A DNA stretch of 64,000 bases from Pseudomonadota bacterium. Its GTDB lineage: Bacteria; Pseudomonadota; Gammaproteobacteria; Burkholderiales; Gallionellaceae. Positions within the stretch are counted from its first letter, which is position 1, and each line of letters starts with the position of its first letter. Below the pieces are notes generated by a model. The model was not told the origin of the DNA. It made no database searches and was given only the letters and a program-made list of their open reading frames with translations. Position numbers and translations under genes: made by a program. Positions 31,840 through 43,809 of this stretch are shown piece by piece. Location: contig JAJYYO010000001.1 in NCBI GenBank assembly GCA_021800795.1, forward strand, positions 1-64,000, given 5' to 3'.

Positions 31840-33309
31840 TTATCTGTCCTGGCGGGCGAGATGGGCGTGCGCCGTTCTCGATGCATGTTTCCGGGCAGAA
31901 TGGCGTTGTGCGATGTTTCCGGATTTTGAGTGCGAAGGATGCCGCTTCGTCCCGGTTGACGGGTGTTTTGATCGGGCAAGGGCGAGTCTTTGCCCGGCCT
32001 TGATGTGTTTCCATTGGACATTCCAGTTTCTCAAGGCGGCGACGCTGACGTGATAGCGCCTTGCCAGCTTGTCCAGCGTATCGCCTTCGCGGACGGTGTA
32101 TTTGAGCGAGGCGGTGTCGTCGCGACTTACGGGATGCAGGTGCATGTTGAAAGTCGCGAATTCGCCTTCATTTCCGGCCGATTCACCGTTGAGCGGAACC
32201 AGCAGCGTTTCATCCGAACTCACCTGTGCGCGTGCAGACAGTCCGTTGACCGATCTCAGCCTTTCCAGGGAAAGGCCGAAACGGGGGGCCAGATGGTCAA
32301 GTCGCTCGCCTTTCCTGGCGTGATAGGCCTGCCAGCTGACCAGCGGCTTGTCGTAGTTTGCCAGATTGGTCTGAAAGGTCTCGACCTTGTCGACCGGCAG
32401 CAGGATGAAGTCGCTGTTGTCGTGCAAAATGACCGGGCGGTTATGGGCCGGATTGAGAGCGATGAACTCTTCGCTGGAAATGTCAGCCAACTGGGCTGCC
32501 AGTTCCACGTCGATGTGTTTGCTGGTCGGAACCTCGGCGAAATAAGGCTTGTTGGGAATGTGCGATAAAGTCAGGCCAAAGTCGGACGGATGGTCAACGA
32601 TGTTTTTGATCGCCAACAGCTTCGGGACATAATTGCGCGTTTCATCCGGCAACTTCAGGCTTGCATAGTCCACGGGCAGCCCCAGTCTGCGATTTTTCTG
32701 CTGAGCGCGTTGGACCGCACCTTCTCCCCAGTTATAGGCCGCCAGCGCCAATTCCCAGTCGCCGAACATCTCGTGCAGTTTTTCCAGGTAATCCAGTGCG
32801 CTCGTGGTCGCACCGACGATGTCGCGTCTGCCGTCATACCACCAGTTTTGCCGCAGCCCGAAATTGCGACCGGTGGACGGCATGAATTGCCAGATGCCGG
32901 AGGCATTGCTGGTCGAGCGCGCGCCCGGATTGAAGCCGCTTTCTATCATCGGCAGCAGCGCGATTTCGCTGGGCATGCCGCGGCGTTCCACTTCGCCGGT
33001 AATGTAATAAAGGTAGCGGCTCGCCCTGTCCATCATGCGCACAACGTAGTCGGGGCGACTGGCATACCATTGCTCGTGTTTGGCGACCAGCGGGCTGTTT
33101 ATATCCTGCATCGTGAAGCCGCTGCGCAGACGTTGCCAGAGACCGCCCTTGTTCAGTTCATCGTCAGGAATGATTCGAAGTTGAATGTTATGCGCATTGG
33201 TGAAGGTGGGCGGCGTGTCGGCTAATGAAGTGCTCAGGGTGAGTGCTTCTTCGGCGTGTGCTGCAAGCGTGCATGTTGCAAGCACAAGCGAAAAAAACAG
33301 TTTGATCAA
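31840..33309 (-). CDS. mltD: membrane-bound lytic murein transglycosylase D with LysM domains
   Basis: 489 aa: signal peptide (TLAAHA-EE), SLT catalytic domain at about residues 105-220 with catalytic Glu in LLPMIESGFNPGARS and the conserved SGIWQFMPSTGRNFGL and ALAAYNWGEG. A peptidoglycan-binding LysM follows near 345-375 (YHARKGERLDHLAPRFGLSLERLRSVNGL) and a second near 405-448 (YTVREGDTLDKLARRYHVSVAALRNWN). The tail is basic and His-rich. It cleaves glycan strands to 1,6-anhydro ends. Confidence 0.95.
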   Translation of the reverse strand: MIKLFFSLVLATCTLAAHAEEALTLSTSLADTPPTFTNAHNIQLRIIPDDELNKGGLWQRLRSGFTMQDINSPLVAKHEQWYASRPDYVVRMMDRASRYLYYITGEVERRGMPSEIALLPMIESGFNPGARSTSNASGIWQFMPSTGRNFGLRQNWWYDGRRDIVGATTSALDYLEKLHEMFGDWELALAAYNWGEGAVQRAQQKNRRLGLPVDYASLKLPDETRNYVPKLLAIKNIVDHPSDFGLTLSHIPNKPYFAEVPTSKHIDVELAAQLADISSEEFIALNPAHNRPVILHDNSDFILLPVDKVETFQTNLANYDKPLVSWQAYHARKGERLDHLAPRFGLSLERLRSVNGLSARAQVSSDETLLVPLNGESAGNEGEFATFNMHLHPVSRDDTASLKYTVREGDTLDKLARRYHVSVAALRNWNVQWKHIKAGQRLALARSKHPSTGTKRHPSHSKSGNIAQRHSARKHASRTAHAHLARQDR

Positions 33310-33445
33310 GGGGGCTGCACCGGAAGATGAAAAATCGTTTCAAGGTTAGCCGAGTTCGTGCATCAAGGTCAACCTGAAATGCAGGATTGATGCCGCAGGG
33401 GCATTCCCACGAAACAACGGAGCTAAAGCTCTTGTTTCTGAGTGA

Positions 33446-33463
33446 AGGATTGAGGATTGAGGA
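33446..33463 (+). repeat. GAGGATT heptamer repeat, intergenic copy
   Basis: AGGATTGAGGATTGAGGAC lies between mltD and acs and belongs to the same family as the tracts at 29476 and 49077. A related ATGCCGCAGGGGCATTC stem-loop lies upstream at 33390 and recurs at 35815 before pyrG. Confidence 0.6.
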
Positions 33464-33535
33464 CGCGGCGTCGGATGAGTGCCACTGCTTCGTTTTCAAC
33501 TCAATCCACGATCCCCAATCCTGATTTTCCTTTTT

Positions 33536-33639
33536 ACTGCATTTTTTAATTGTTCAAGTATGGCAGGGTTTTGACTGCGTCGAAACCCCGCGATTTTCTA
33601 CTTAACTGCATTTTTTAATTGTTCAAGTATGGCAGGGTT
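33536..33639 (-). repeat. 35-bp direct duplication of the acs 3' end
   Basis: ACTGCATTTTTTAATTGTTC... (35 nt) at 33536-33570 recurs exactly at 33605-33639, where it encodes the acs C-terminus ([11 protein letters not shown] region). The offset is 69 bp. The outer copy is non-coding debris downstream of the stop. Confidence 0.85.
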
Positions 33640-35562
33640 CTCCAGCGTGGAAACATCCTGAGTGATTTCTTCGCCACGGGCGATGGCGCGCAGCAGACGA
33701 CGCATGATCTTGCCCGAGCGTGTCTTGGGCAGGTTTTCACCTAAGCGGATTTCGTCCGGCTTGGCGATTGCGCCGATTTCCGTGCCTACCCAGTTGCGCA
33801 GCGTTTCGGCGATTTCACGGGCTTTTTCCGGATCGTCGGGACGCGGGCCCTTGAGCACCACGAAGGCGACCACGGCTTCTCCCTTGATTTCGTGCGGACG
33901 CCCGACCACTGCGGCTTCGGCAACCAGGGGATTTGCGGCAAGGGCCGATTCGATTTCCATGGTGCCCAGTCGGTGGCCCGAGACATTCAGCACATCGTCG
34001 ATGCGCCCCATGATCCAGAAATAGCCATCGATATCGCGGCGCGCGGAGTCGCCTGCCAGATAGGCGCCGTGCATTTCTTCCGGGAAGTAGCTCTTCCTGT
34101 AACGCTCCTCATCTCCCCAGATGTTGCGGATCTGCGACGGGAAGGGGCGCTTGATGACCAGAAAGCCGCCATGCTGGTCATGTACCTCTTCACCCGCTTC
34201 ATTGACGATGGCAGCCTGTATGCCGGGCAGCGGTAATGTGCAGGTGCCGGGTTTGATCGACATGGCGCCGGGCAGGGGCGCAATCATGTGGCAGCCGGTT
34301 TCGGTCTGCCACCAGGTATCCACGATCGGACATCTGCCGCCGCCCACCGTGTTGTAATACCACATCCAGGCCTCCGGGTTGATCGGCTCCCCTACCGAGC
34401 CCAACAGGCGCAGACTGGACAGGTCATATTGTTTCGGCAACTCGCCGCCCAGTTTGATCAGCGAACGGATGGCGGTAGGCGCGGTGTAGAAAGTGGTGAC
34501 TTTGTGCTGCTGGATCATTTTCCAGAAGCGCCCCGCATCGGGATAGGTGGGTATTCCCTCGAATATGACCTGTGTTGCGCCCATTGCCAGCGGGCCGTAG
34601 GTCACATAGCTGTGGCCGGTGATCCAGCCCACGTCGGCGGTGCACCAGAAAACATCATCAGCCTTGTAGTCGAACACCCATTGCATGGACAACATGACGC
34701 CCAGCAGGTAGCCTGCGCTGGAATGCTGCACGCCCTTGGGTTTGCCGGTGGAGCCCGAGGTGTAAAGAATGAACAGCGGATGCTCGGCTTCTACCCATTC
34801 GGGTTCGCACTCGCTGCTCTGATTCGCTATCAGATCATGCCACCAGATGTTGTTGTCGTTCCATGCGATGTCGCAGGCGGCGCGTCTGTAAACGATGACG
34901 CTGCGTACGGTATCGCAGCATCCCAGCGAAAAGGCTTCATCCACCGCCGATTTCAACGGCATCACGCGACCGCCGCGCAGTTGCGCATCGGCGGTAATTA
35001 CGGCGCAGGCCTGTGCATCGGTGATGCGTTCATACAGGCTCTTGGAAGAAAAGCCGCCGAATACCACCGAATGGATCGCTCCTATGCGTGCGCAGCCCTG
35101 CATCGCAATCACCGCTTCTATGCTCATCGGCATATAGATGATGACGCGGTCGCCCTTCCTGATGCCGCGCGATTTCAGGCCGTTGGCGAATTGGCAAACC
35201 CTCGCGTGCAAATCGCGGTAATTGATTTTTGTGACTGTTCCATCGTCCGCCTCGAAAATGAGCGCGGTTTTATCGGCCTCGGTGGCAAGATGCGCATCAA
35301 GACAGTTATATGATACGTTCAGTTCGCCATCTTCAAACCACTTGTAAAACGGCGCGCGGCTCTCGTCCAGTATTTTTGTGAACGGTTTCTTCCATTGCAG
35401 CGTTTCCCGCGCCAGACGTGCCCAAAAACCGGTGTAATCCCGGGCAGCTTCCTGGCATAAGGCCTGATAAGCCGCCATGCCTGATACATTGGCCTGCGCG
35501 ACAAATTCATCGGAAGGATTAAACACGCGGTTTTCATGCATGACGGACTGAATGTTGGACAT
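33598..35562 (-). CDS. acs: acetyl-CoA synthetase (AMP-forming)
   Basis: 654 aa from ATG 35562, which has AGGAG 8 bp upstream; the ORF track adds 48 unsupported codons. It activates acetate to acetyl-CoA via acetyl-AMP. Motifs: [19 protein letters not shown] (P-loop), [37 protein letters not shown] hinge, and the acetylation-controlled Lys in TRSGKIMRR near the C-terminus. It is full length and monocistronic. A 35-bp piece of its 3' end is duplicated just downstream. Confidence 0.96.
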   Translation of the reverse strand: MSNIQSVMHENRVFNPSDEFVAQANVSGMAAYQALCQEAARDYTGFWARLARETLQWKKPFTKILDESRAPFYKWFEDGELNVSYNCLDAHLATEADKTALIFEADDGTVTKINYRDLHARVCQFANGLKSRGIRKGDRVIIYMPMSIEAVIAMQGCARIGAIHSVVFGGFSSKSLYERITDAQACAVITADAQLRGGRVMPLKSAVDEAFSLGCCDTVRSVIVYRRAACDIAWNDNNIWWHDLIANQSSECEPEWVEAEHPLFILYTSGSTGKPKGVQHSSAGYLLGVMLSMQWVFDYKADDVFWCTADVGWITGHSYVTYGPLAMGATQVIFEGIPTYPDAGRFWKMIQQHKVTTFYTAPTAIRSLIKLGGELPKQYDLSSLRLLGSVGEPINPEAWMWYYNTVGGGRCPIVDTWWQTETGCHMIAPLPGAMSIKPGTCTLPLPGIQAAIVNEAGEEVHDQHGGFLVIKRPFPSQIRNIWGDEERYRKSYFPEEMHGAYLAGDSARRDIDGYFWIMGRIDDVLNVSGHRLGTMEIESALAANPLVAEAAVVGRPHEIKGEAVVAFVVLKGPRPDDPEKAREIAETLRNWVGTEIGAIAKPDEIRLGENLPKTRSGKIMRRLLRAIARGEEITQDVSTLENPAILEQLKNAVK

Positions 35563-37608
<2,046 letters not shown>

Positions 37609-37654
37609 TAGAGAACAGAAATTTGTGTGCCAAAGGCACAGCTAAGGTGATCGT

Positions 37655-38506
37655 GTGAAACTATGTAACTTTGAAGTCGGCCTGAACCGCCCGCTGTTCC
37701 TGATCGCGGGTCCCTGCGTGATCGAATCCGAGCAGATGGCGATCGATACCGCAGGCGCGTTGAAGGCAATGTGTCTTGAATTGAATCTGCCCTTTATCTA
37801 CAAGTCATCGTACGACAAGGCTAATCGCAGTTCGGGCAAATCGTTTCGCGGCTTCGGTATGGATGCCGGATTGAAAATACTGAGTGAAGTCAAGGCGCAG
37901 TTGGGTGTGCCGGTGCTGACTGATGTGCACAGTATCGAAGAGATCGCGCCCGTCGCGGCAGTTGTCGATGTGTTGCAGACCCCGGCGTTCCTGTGCCGGC
38001 AGACCGATTTTATTCATGCCGTGGCAAGTTCCGGCAAGCCCGTGAATATCAAGAAAGGGCAATTTTTGTCGCCCTGGGATATGCAGAATGTGGTTGAGAA
38101 GGCAAGAGAGGCGAGCAGTCAGGACAACATTATGGTGTGTGAGCGCGGTGCGTCATTCGGTTATAACAACCTGGTGTCGGATATGCGTTCGCTGGCCGTG
38201 ATGCGCAATACCGCGTGTCCGGTGGTGTTCGATGCCACGCATTCGGTGCAGTTGCCCGGCGGACAGGGTGCGGTCAGCGGCGGTCAACGCGAATTTGTTC
38301 CGGTACTGGCTCGTGCGGCTGTGGCTGCCGGAATTTCCGGGCTGTTCATGGAGACGCATCCGAGTCCCTCTCGTGCGTTGTCGGATGGGCCGAACGCCTT
38401 TCCGTTGGGGCATCTGAAGTCGCTGCTGAAGACGCTGATGGTGCTGGATGACGCTGTCAAGCAGCAGGGGCTGATCGAAGAAATGGTTGATTTGAAAAAT
38501 TGTTGA
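37655..38506 (+). CDS. kdsA: 3-deoxy-8-phosphooctulonate synthase
   Basis: 283 aa. It makes KDO-8-phosphate from arabinose-5-phosphate and PEP for lipopolysaccharide. Motifs: [52 protein letters not shown] and [16 protein letters not shown]. It starts with GTG; AAGGTGA lies 4 bp upstream and no better ATG exists. It implies a Gram-negative outer membrane with KDO. Confidence 0.96.
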   Translation: MKLCNFEVGLNRPLFLIAGPCVIESEQMAIDTAGALKAMCLELNLPFIYKSSYDKANRSSGKSFRGFGMDAGLKILSEVKAQLGVPVLTDVHSIEEIAPVAAVVDVLQTPAFLCRQTDFIHAVASSGKPVNIKKGQFLSPWDMQNVVEKAREASSQDNIMVCERGASFGYNNLVSDMRSLAVMRNTACPVVFDATHSVQLPGGQGAVSGGQREFVPVLARAAVAAGISGLFMETHPSPSRALSDGPNAFPLGHLKSLLKTLMVLDDAVKQQGLIEEMVDLKNC

Positions 38507-38605
38507 TTTTTGCTTGGCGGACTTCGTCCGGTTTGCAGTGGGCTTAACCGGATCATGAGCTGATTCCGGTTGTTATAAAAAATTGATTTGGATGATAAAG
38601 GATAA

Positions 38606-39892
<1,287 letters not shown>

Positions 39893-39914
39893 TCGTTTTT
39901 GATTTGGTTAAGTA

Positions 39915-39950
39915 AAATTCGCCCCGTGTCAGGCTTGCGGCGAATTTCTT
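39915..39950 (+). terminator. candidate terminator after eno
   Basis: AAATTCGCC (39915-39923) and GGCGAATTT (39939-39947) form a perfect 9-bp stem with a 15-nt loop and end in TTTCTT. The T tract is short and the loop large, so efficiency is uncertain. Confidence 0.45.
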
Positions 39951-39978
39951 GGCCATGTCACTTTTAATTGCTGAATCT

Positions 39979-40037
39979 TGCAGGGTGGAAAAAGCATGCC
40001 CTTCGACTCCGCTCAGGGCATGCTTTTCCACCCTGCA
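39979..40037. repeat. long hairpin between eno and ftsB
   Basis: TGCAGGGTGGAAAAAGCATG... (39979-40002) pairs with its complement at 40015-40037 over about 23 bp with one bulged A. The loop region CCCTTCGACTCCGCTCAGGG is the widespread proteobacterial dispersed repeat. It has no T tract, so it is REP-like rather than a classical terminator. Confidence 0.75.
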
Positions 40038-40052
40038 TATTTTCATGAGCTC

Positions 40053-40370
40053 ATGAGAATCATCACACTGATATTGATCTTCCTGCTGTTGCTTTTGCAG
40101 TATCCGCTCTGGCTGGGTCATGGCGGCTGGTTGCGGGTGTGGGATATGCATCGTCAGGTCGAGGCTCAGCAGCAGATCAACGGACAAACCGAGGCGCGCA
40201 ATGCCTTGCTGGATGCCGAAGTGCGGGATTTGAAGCAAGGCGCCGAAGCGATTGAAGAGCGCGCGCGCAGCGAGTTGGGCATGATTAAAGGCGATGAAGT
40301 GTTTTTTCAGGTTCTCGATGAACCCGCTAATTCAATAACTGCTGCATCGTCCGTATCCACAGCCAAGTAA
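40053..40370 (+). CDS. ftsB: cell division protein FtsB
   Basis: 105 aa from ATG 40053 ([22 protein letters not shown]), the usual family start; the longer ORF begins within the hairpin. A single N-terminal transmembrane helix is followed by a periplasmic coiled coil ([31 protein letters not shown]) and the conserved [21 protein letters not shown]. It forms the FtsQBL divisome complex. Confidence 0.93.
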   Translation: MRIITLILIFLLLLLQYPLWLGHGGWLRVWDMHRQVEAQQQINGQTEARNALLDAEVRDLKQGAEAIEERARSELGMIKGDEVFFQVLDEPANSITAASSVSTAK

Positions 40371-40472
40371 TTTCTGGCCGGAAAACATCAATTCCCGTTG
40401 CAGCCGATGGGTCCGGTGTACGGATGATAGCGACTGGGTCAGTATGTTTTCTGAAGCGGGGTTTTATTGCAG

Positions 40473-41255
40473 TCAATCTGCAGTTTCAATTTTACCGGCG
40501 GCGACAGCTTCAGTTACCAGAAAACGGTTGACTTGCAGCGAGCCGGATCCTTGTTTCATTTCGGCGCCGAGCTCAACCCCGGAGATATAATCATTCCTGT
40601 TGATGACTCCTTCATTAACTAACTCATTGATAATATTATATAGGCTGATTGTTCCTGATAATTTGTCGGATGTGGTGTCGAATGTGATGAATCTATGCCC
40701 GTTCACATTGTCATGAATGGCCTTGATTGCCGTTATCGTGCCATCTGAATAGAGCGTGCCGGGTCCGTCCTGCCAGCCGTGGATCTTAACCATAATTTCG
40801 TGAATGGTGTTGTCTTCGGGCGTTACTTCCGGCTTGCCTGATGTCCAGATTTCGATGCCTACACTAAAATTGTTTGTTTCTCCGCTGAGCGCCAGGCTGT
40901 AATCGACTGTTAAATCGGTTATATCTTTTATTTGATTCGTATATTTTTTCGTGCCCAAGTATCCGAACTTGTTACCCCAGATTATTTCCGGATATCCGTA
41001 AACGTAGTGTGGCGCTTGAGTTTTTGGATAGTCCCAGGTCATGGTCACCATGTACTGAAGACTGTGTTTGTGGAATGATATCTGCTGGCTATAATCTTTG
41101 CCAATTTTCAGTGAGCCTTTGCCCCAGTCGTTATTCTCAATGCTATAAGCGCCCAGCGTAACGTTTTCCCCGCTGCCTGAAATAATTTCTGTTTGTCCAA
41201 AATAAGCAAGTACGGAGATAATCAGTATGGGAATGGCCAGCATGAAAATATTCAT
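40473..41255 (-). CDS. secreted glycoside hydrolase family 12-like endoglucanase
   Basis: 260 aa with an N-terminal hydrophobic signal or anchor (IFMLAIPILIISVLAYF). GH12-like features in order: YSIENNDWGKG (strand with the WG pair), APHYVYGYPEIIWGNKFG, IEIWTS, nucleophile Glu in HEIMVKIHGW and acid/base Glu in GVELGAEMKQGSGSLQVNRF near the end. GH12 enzymes cut beta-1,4-glucans or xyloglucan. The gene is visibly more AT-rich than its neighbours and sits alone, suggesting transfer. A role in remodelling the cellulose made by this cell, or in feeding, is inference. Confidence 0.75.
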   Translation of the reverse strand: MNIFMLAIPILIISVLAYFGQTEIISGSGENVTLGAYSIENNDWGKGSLKIGKDYSQQISFHKHSLQYMVTMTWDYPKTQAPHYVYGYPEIIWGNKFGYLGTKKYTNQIKDITDLTVDYSLALSGETNNFSVGIEIWTSGKPEVTPEDNTIHEIMVKIHGWQDGPGTLYSDGTITAIKAIHDNVNGHRFITFDTTSDKLSGTISLYNIINELVNEGVINRNDYISGVELGAEMKQGSGSLQVNRFLVTEAVAAGKIETAD

Positions 41256-41601
41256 GATTGTTCATCCTGTGGGAGTTCGCGTCGAGTTGGATGCAGAAAC
41301 GGTATGGCTTCTGCATAAATTCCGCCTGTTGTGATTATGTAAATGTTTAAAGTGGTTAACCATCAGCCAATGCTGATTTTACGAGGATAAAAAGCCAGGT
41401 CGTGCTGAGATTTATCTTACCGGTTGACCCGATCAACTCAACGCGCTGCGCAGCCCTGCATGTGGGCGGTTGGCTTGCGCCCATACCCAAATAACGTATA
41501 TTTCAGTTGTGTGTTTATTAAGTAAAAGTTAATCTGGGGACTGGAAATGGTTTTAACAAAAATTGATTCCGTTACAACACAACATGCTGGGAAAAATATC
41601 G
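41256..41601. other. 345-bp gap with a possible RhuM-like scrap
   Basis: At 41277-41322 the plus strand reads VRVELDAETVWLLH, echoing VRLDAETVWLSL of the truncated RhuM at 28147. Only about 14 residues match. Otherwise the region is AT-rich with no gene I can support. Confidence 0.3.
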
Positions 41602-41862
41602 ATGAAAAATATTTGTAAAGATGAGTATCTTGAAAAGGTTGGGCAATTGAGCAAAGAAGAAACTGAACGCCTGCTATCCAGGATGCATGGCAAGCTGCCT
41701 CGCCGACTGGAAAAAGGCAAGTTGAGCCGGCAGGAAGCGTTGGCAATTCAGATGGAGCTGGAAGACGAGCAACTTCAGGAATGGCGGGAGATGGTGAAAA
41801 TATTGAAGAAGACAGCCAAAAAACCGGAAAAGGACAAGGACGCGGGAAAAGCTTCGGACTAG
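41602..41862 (+). CDS. hypothetical protein, 86 aa
   Basis: From ATG 41602 (MKNICKDEYLEKVGQLSKEETERLLSRM) the product is charged and fully helical: LPRRLEKGKLSRQEALAIQMELEDEQLQEW, with a Lys-rich tail (KKTAKKPEKDKDAGK). I do not recognise a family. It precedes the EAL-CBS-GGDEF gene by 53 bp and might share its transcript. The 13-codon longer start in the track is possible. Confidence 0.55.
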   Translation: MKNICKDEYLEKVGQLSKEETERLLSRMHGKLPRRLEKGKLSRQEALAIQMELEDEQLQEWREMVKILKKTAKKPEKDKDAGKASD

Positions 41863-41915
41863 CAAAAGGATTGCTTGATTTATCCTGTTTCTGTTGCGTT
41901 TAATAATTTGGAAAC

Positions 41916-43802
41916 ATGCAACTGCTAGCCTGCCCGCAGGCTGTTCCTGTATGGAATGGCGATAAAGGGGATGCTTTGGATATGTTGCGTGACTACTCGA
42001 AATCGATATATAAAATTTTTGATGTCATTGAACATCAGCGCATCGAGGTGCTTTTTCAGCCGATACTCGATATTGCCAGTTGCAGCATAATCGGCTATGA
42101 AGGACAGGTGCGCGGTCCATCCGATGACTTGCTGCATTCGCCGTCCAGGATGCAGCGTGTTGCAAAACAGGCAGGCAAGCTACTCGATCTGGAAAATCTC
42201 TGTTGTCAGTTGACCATTGGACGCTTCGCCGAACTGAAACTGCAGGGGGTTCTGTTCTTAAGATTAAACGCGGCCGTATTTCTCGCTCATAAATTCAAGG
42301 AAATTCACGTCGTTCAGTTCCTTGAAAAGGCGGGGATAGACCCGGAGCATGTCGTCATCACCCTGCAAGTCGACGCGCCTTATGACATCAGTCATCCCAA
42401 TTTTTTGCCGAAAATATTGACGCGTTTCAATGATCTCGGCTTCAAGACCGTACTGGAAGATCAGGGGGAGATGTTCGCCCTGCTTCATTCGGAATTCGGG
42501 GTCAGTCCAACGCATGTATTCATCAACCCATTCCTGATTCAGGATATCGACAAAGACCCCGTTAAAGTCCAGTTGATTAAATCGTTGCTGGAAATAGCAG
42601 AAATATCCGGACTGACAACCATGGCCGAAGGCATCGCTACGCGTGGGGAATTGCTGCTTGCCAGGGATATGGGTATTTCGCTGGGGAAAGGCCCTTTTGT
42701 TGCAGGCGCGGGTTTGAATCCCGCCCGAGTCGTGCCCAGGGCCGTCAGAAATTTATTGGCGACCAGCAACAGAGACAGCCAGCCCGACGATCGCCATGGC
42801 ATCAATGCCGTTCTGGAAATGGCCCCCGCCTTTACGCTTGAAAATAACAATGAAGACGTTTTTCAGGTGTTCGAGAAGAATCCCCAGATATCGCTGGTGG
42901 CCGTTACAAACAACAAACTCCCGGTCGGGTTGGTGAACCGCAGTGTGTTTATCAACCGCTTTGCGCGTCCCTATCAGCGTGAACTCTATGGCAAGAAGTC
43001 CTGTTCTACCTTCATGGATCCTGAACCGCTGATAGTCGACAGAAACATTTCCATTCAGGAGTTAAGTCGTCTTTTGGCGGAAGATCAGCGACATGTTTCG
43101 CTGGGTTTTGTTTTTACCGATAACGGGCAATATCTGGGCGTGGGCACCAGCCAGAGTCTGATTCATGAAATAACCGAGATGCAAATCCAGTCGGCACGCT
43201 ATGCCAACCCGCTGACCGGACTGCCCGGCAACTCGCCGATAGATGAGCATATCAATCTGCTGCTGGCGACGGAGGAGGCTTTTACCGTCTGCTACTTCGA
43301 TCTGGATCATTTCAAGCCGTTCAACGATGTATATGGTTTCAGCATGGGTGATGCGATGATCCAGATGACGGCCAAAGTGATCGCGGAAGAATGCGATCAC
43401 GATCTGGATTTTGTGGGGCACATCGGCGGCGACGATTTCATCGTGTTATTTCAGAGCATCGACTGGGAAGCGCGCTGCAGGAACGTGCTGGCCAAGTTTG
43501 GCCTGAGCGCCATGTCCTTTTTCGAGCCGATAGACATTGAACGAGGCGGCTATATTGCCGAGAACCGGCGCGGAGAAAAAGAGTTTCATAACCTGACTAC
43601 ACTGTCCATCGGTGCGGTGCCGGTCAAGCCAAAAATGTTCAAGTCACATCGCAATATCGCGGTCATCGCTTCAGAATCGAAGAAAATGGCGAAATCCATG
43701 CACGGCAACAGTTTGTTTGTCAATCAGCGCAACTATGCCGAAAATTTGGAAGAGTTGCAGCAATTTGCCGACCCTGTTGAATCGCGCCTGGTCGGCGCAT
43801 GA
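41916..43802 (+). CDS. degenerate EAL - CBS pair - GGDEF signalling protein
   Basis: 628 aa. The EAL-like domain (about 35-275) has lost its catalytic signature: EAL is EGQ (YEGQVRGP), the DDFG loop is LEDQGE, and the loop-6 Lys is missing (VFINPFLI), so no phosphodiesterase activity is expected. A tandem CBS region (about 305-425) may bind nucleotides. The GGDEF domain ends with GGDDF (504-508) after PLTGLPGN and YFDLDHFKPFND. That site could still be active; no RxxD I-site is present. It is probably a c-di-GMP-responsive effector or a conditional cyclase. The start could also be ATG 41982. Confidence 0.88.
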   Translation: MQLLACPQAVPVWNGDKGDALDMLRDYSKSIYKIFDVIEHQRIEVLFQPILDIASCSIIGYEGQVRGPSDDLLHSPSRMQRVAKQAGKLLDLENLCCQLTIGRFAELKLQGVLFLRLNAAVFLAHKFKEIHVVQFLEKAGIDPEHVVITLQVDAPYDISHPNFLPKILTRFNDLGFKTVLEDQGEMFALLHSEFGVSPTHVFINPFLIQDIDKDPVKVQLIKSLLEIAEISGLTTMAEGIATRGELLLARDMGISLGKGPFVAGAGLNPARVVPRAVRNLLATSNRDSQPDDRHGINAVLEMAPAFTLENNNEDVFQVFEKNPQISLVAVTNNKLPVGLVNRSVFINRFARPYQRELYGKKSCSTFMDPEPLIVDRNISIQELSRLLAEDQRHVSLGFVFTDNGQYLGVGTSQSLIHEITEMQIQSARYANPLTGLPGNSPIDEHINLLLATEEAFTVCYFDLDHFKPFNDVYGFSMGDAMIQMTAKVIAEECDHDLDFVGHIGGDDFIVLFQSIDWEARCRNVLAKFGLSAMSFFEPIDIERGGYIAENRRGEKEFHNLTTLSIGAVPVKPKMFKSHRNIAVIASESKKMAKSMHGNSLFVNQRNYAENLEELQQFADPVESRLVGA

Positions 43803-43809
43803 GATGGAT

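Noticed and set aside
39979-40037. Terminator or riboswitch between eno and ftsB
   Set aside because: The stem is long but has no T tract, and the loop is the common TTCGACTCCGCTCAGGG dispersed repeat; best seen as REP-like.
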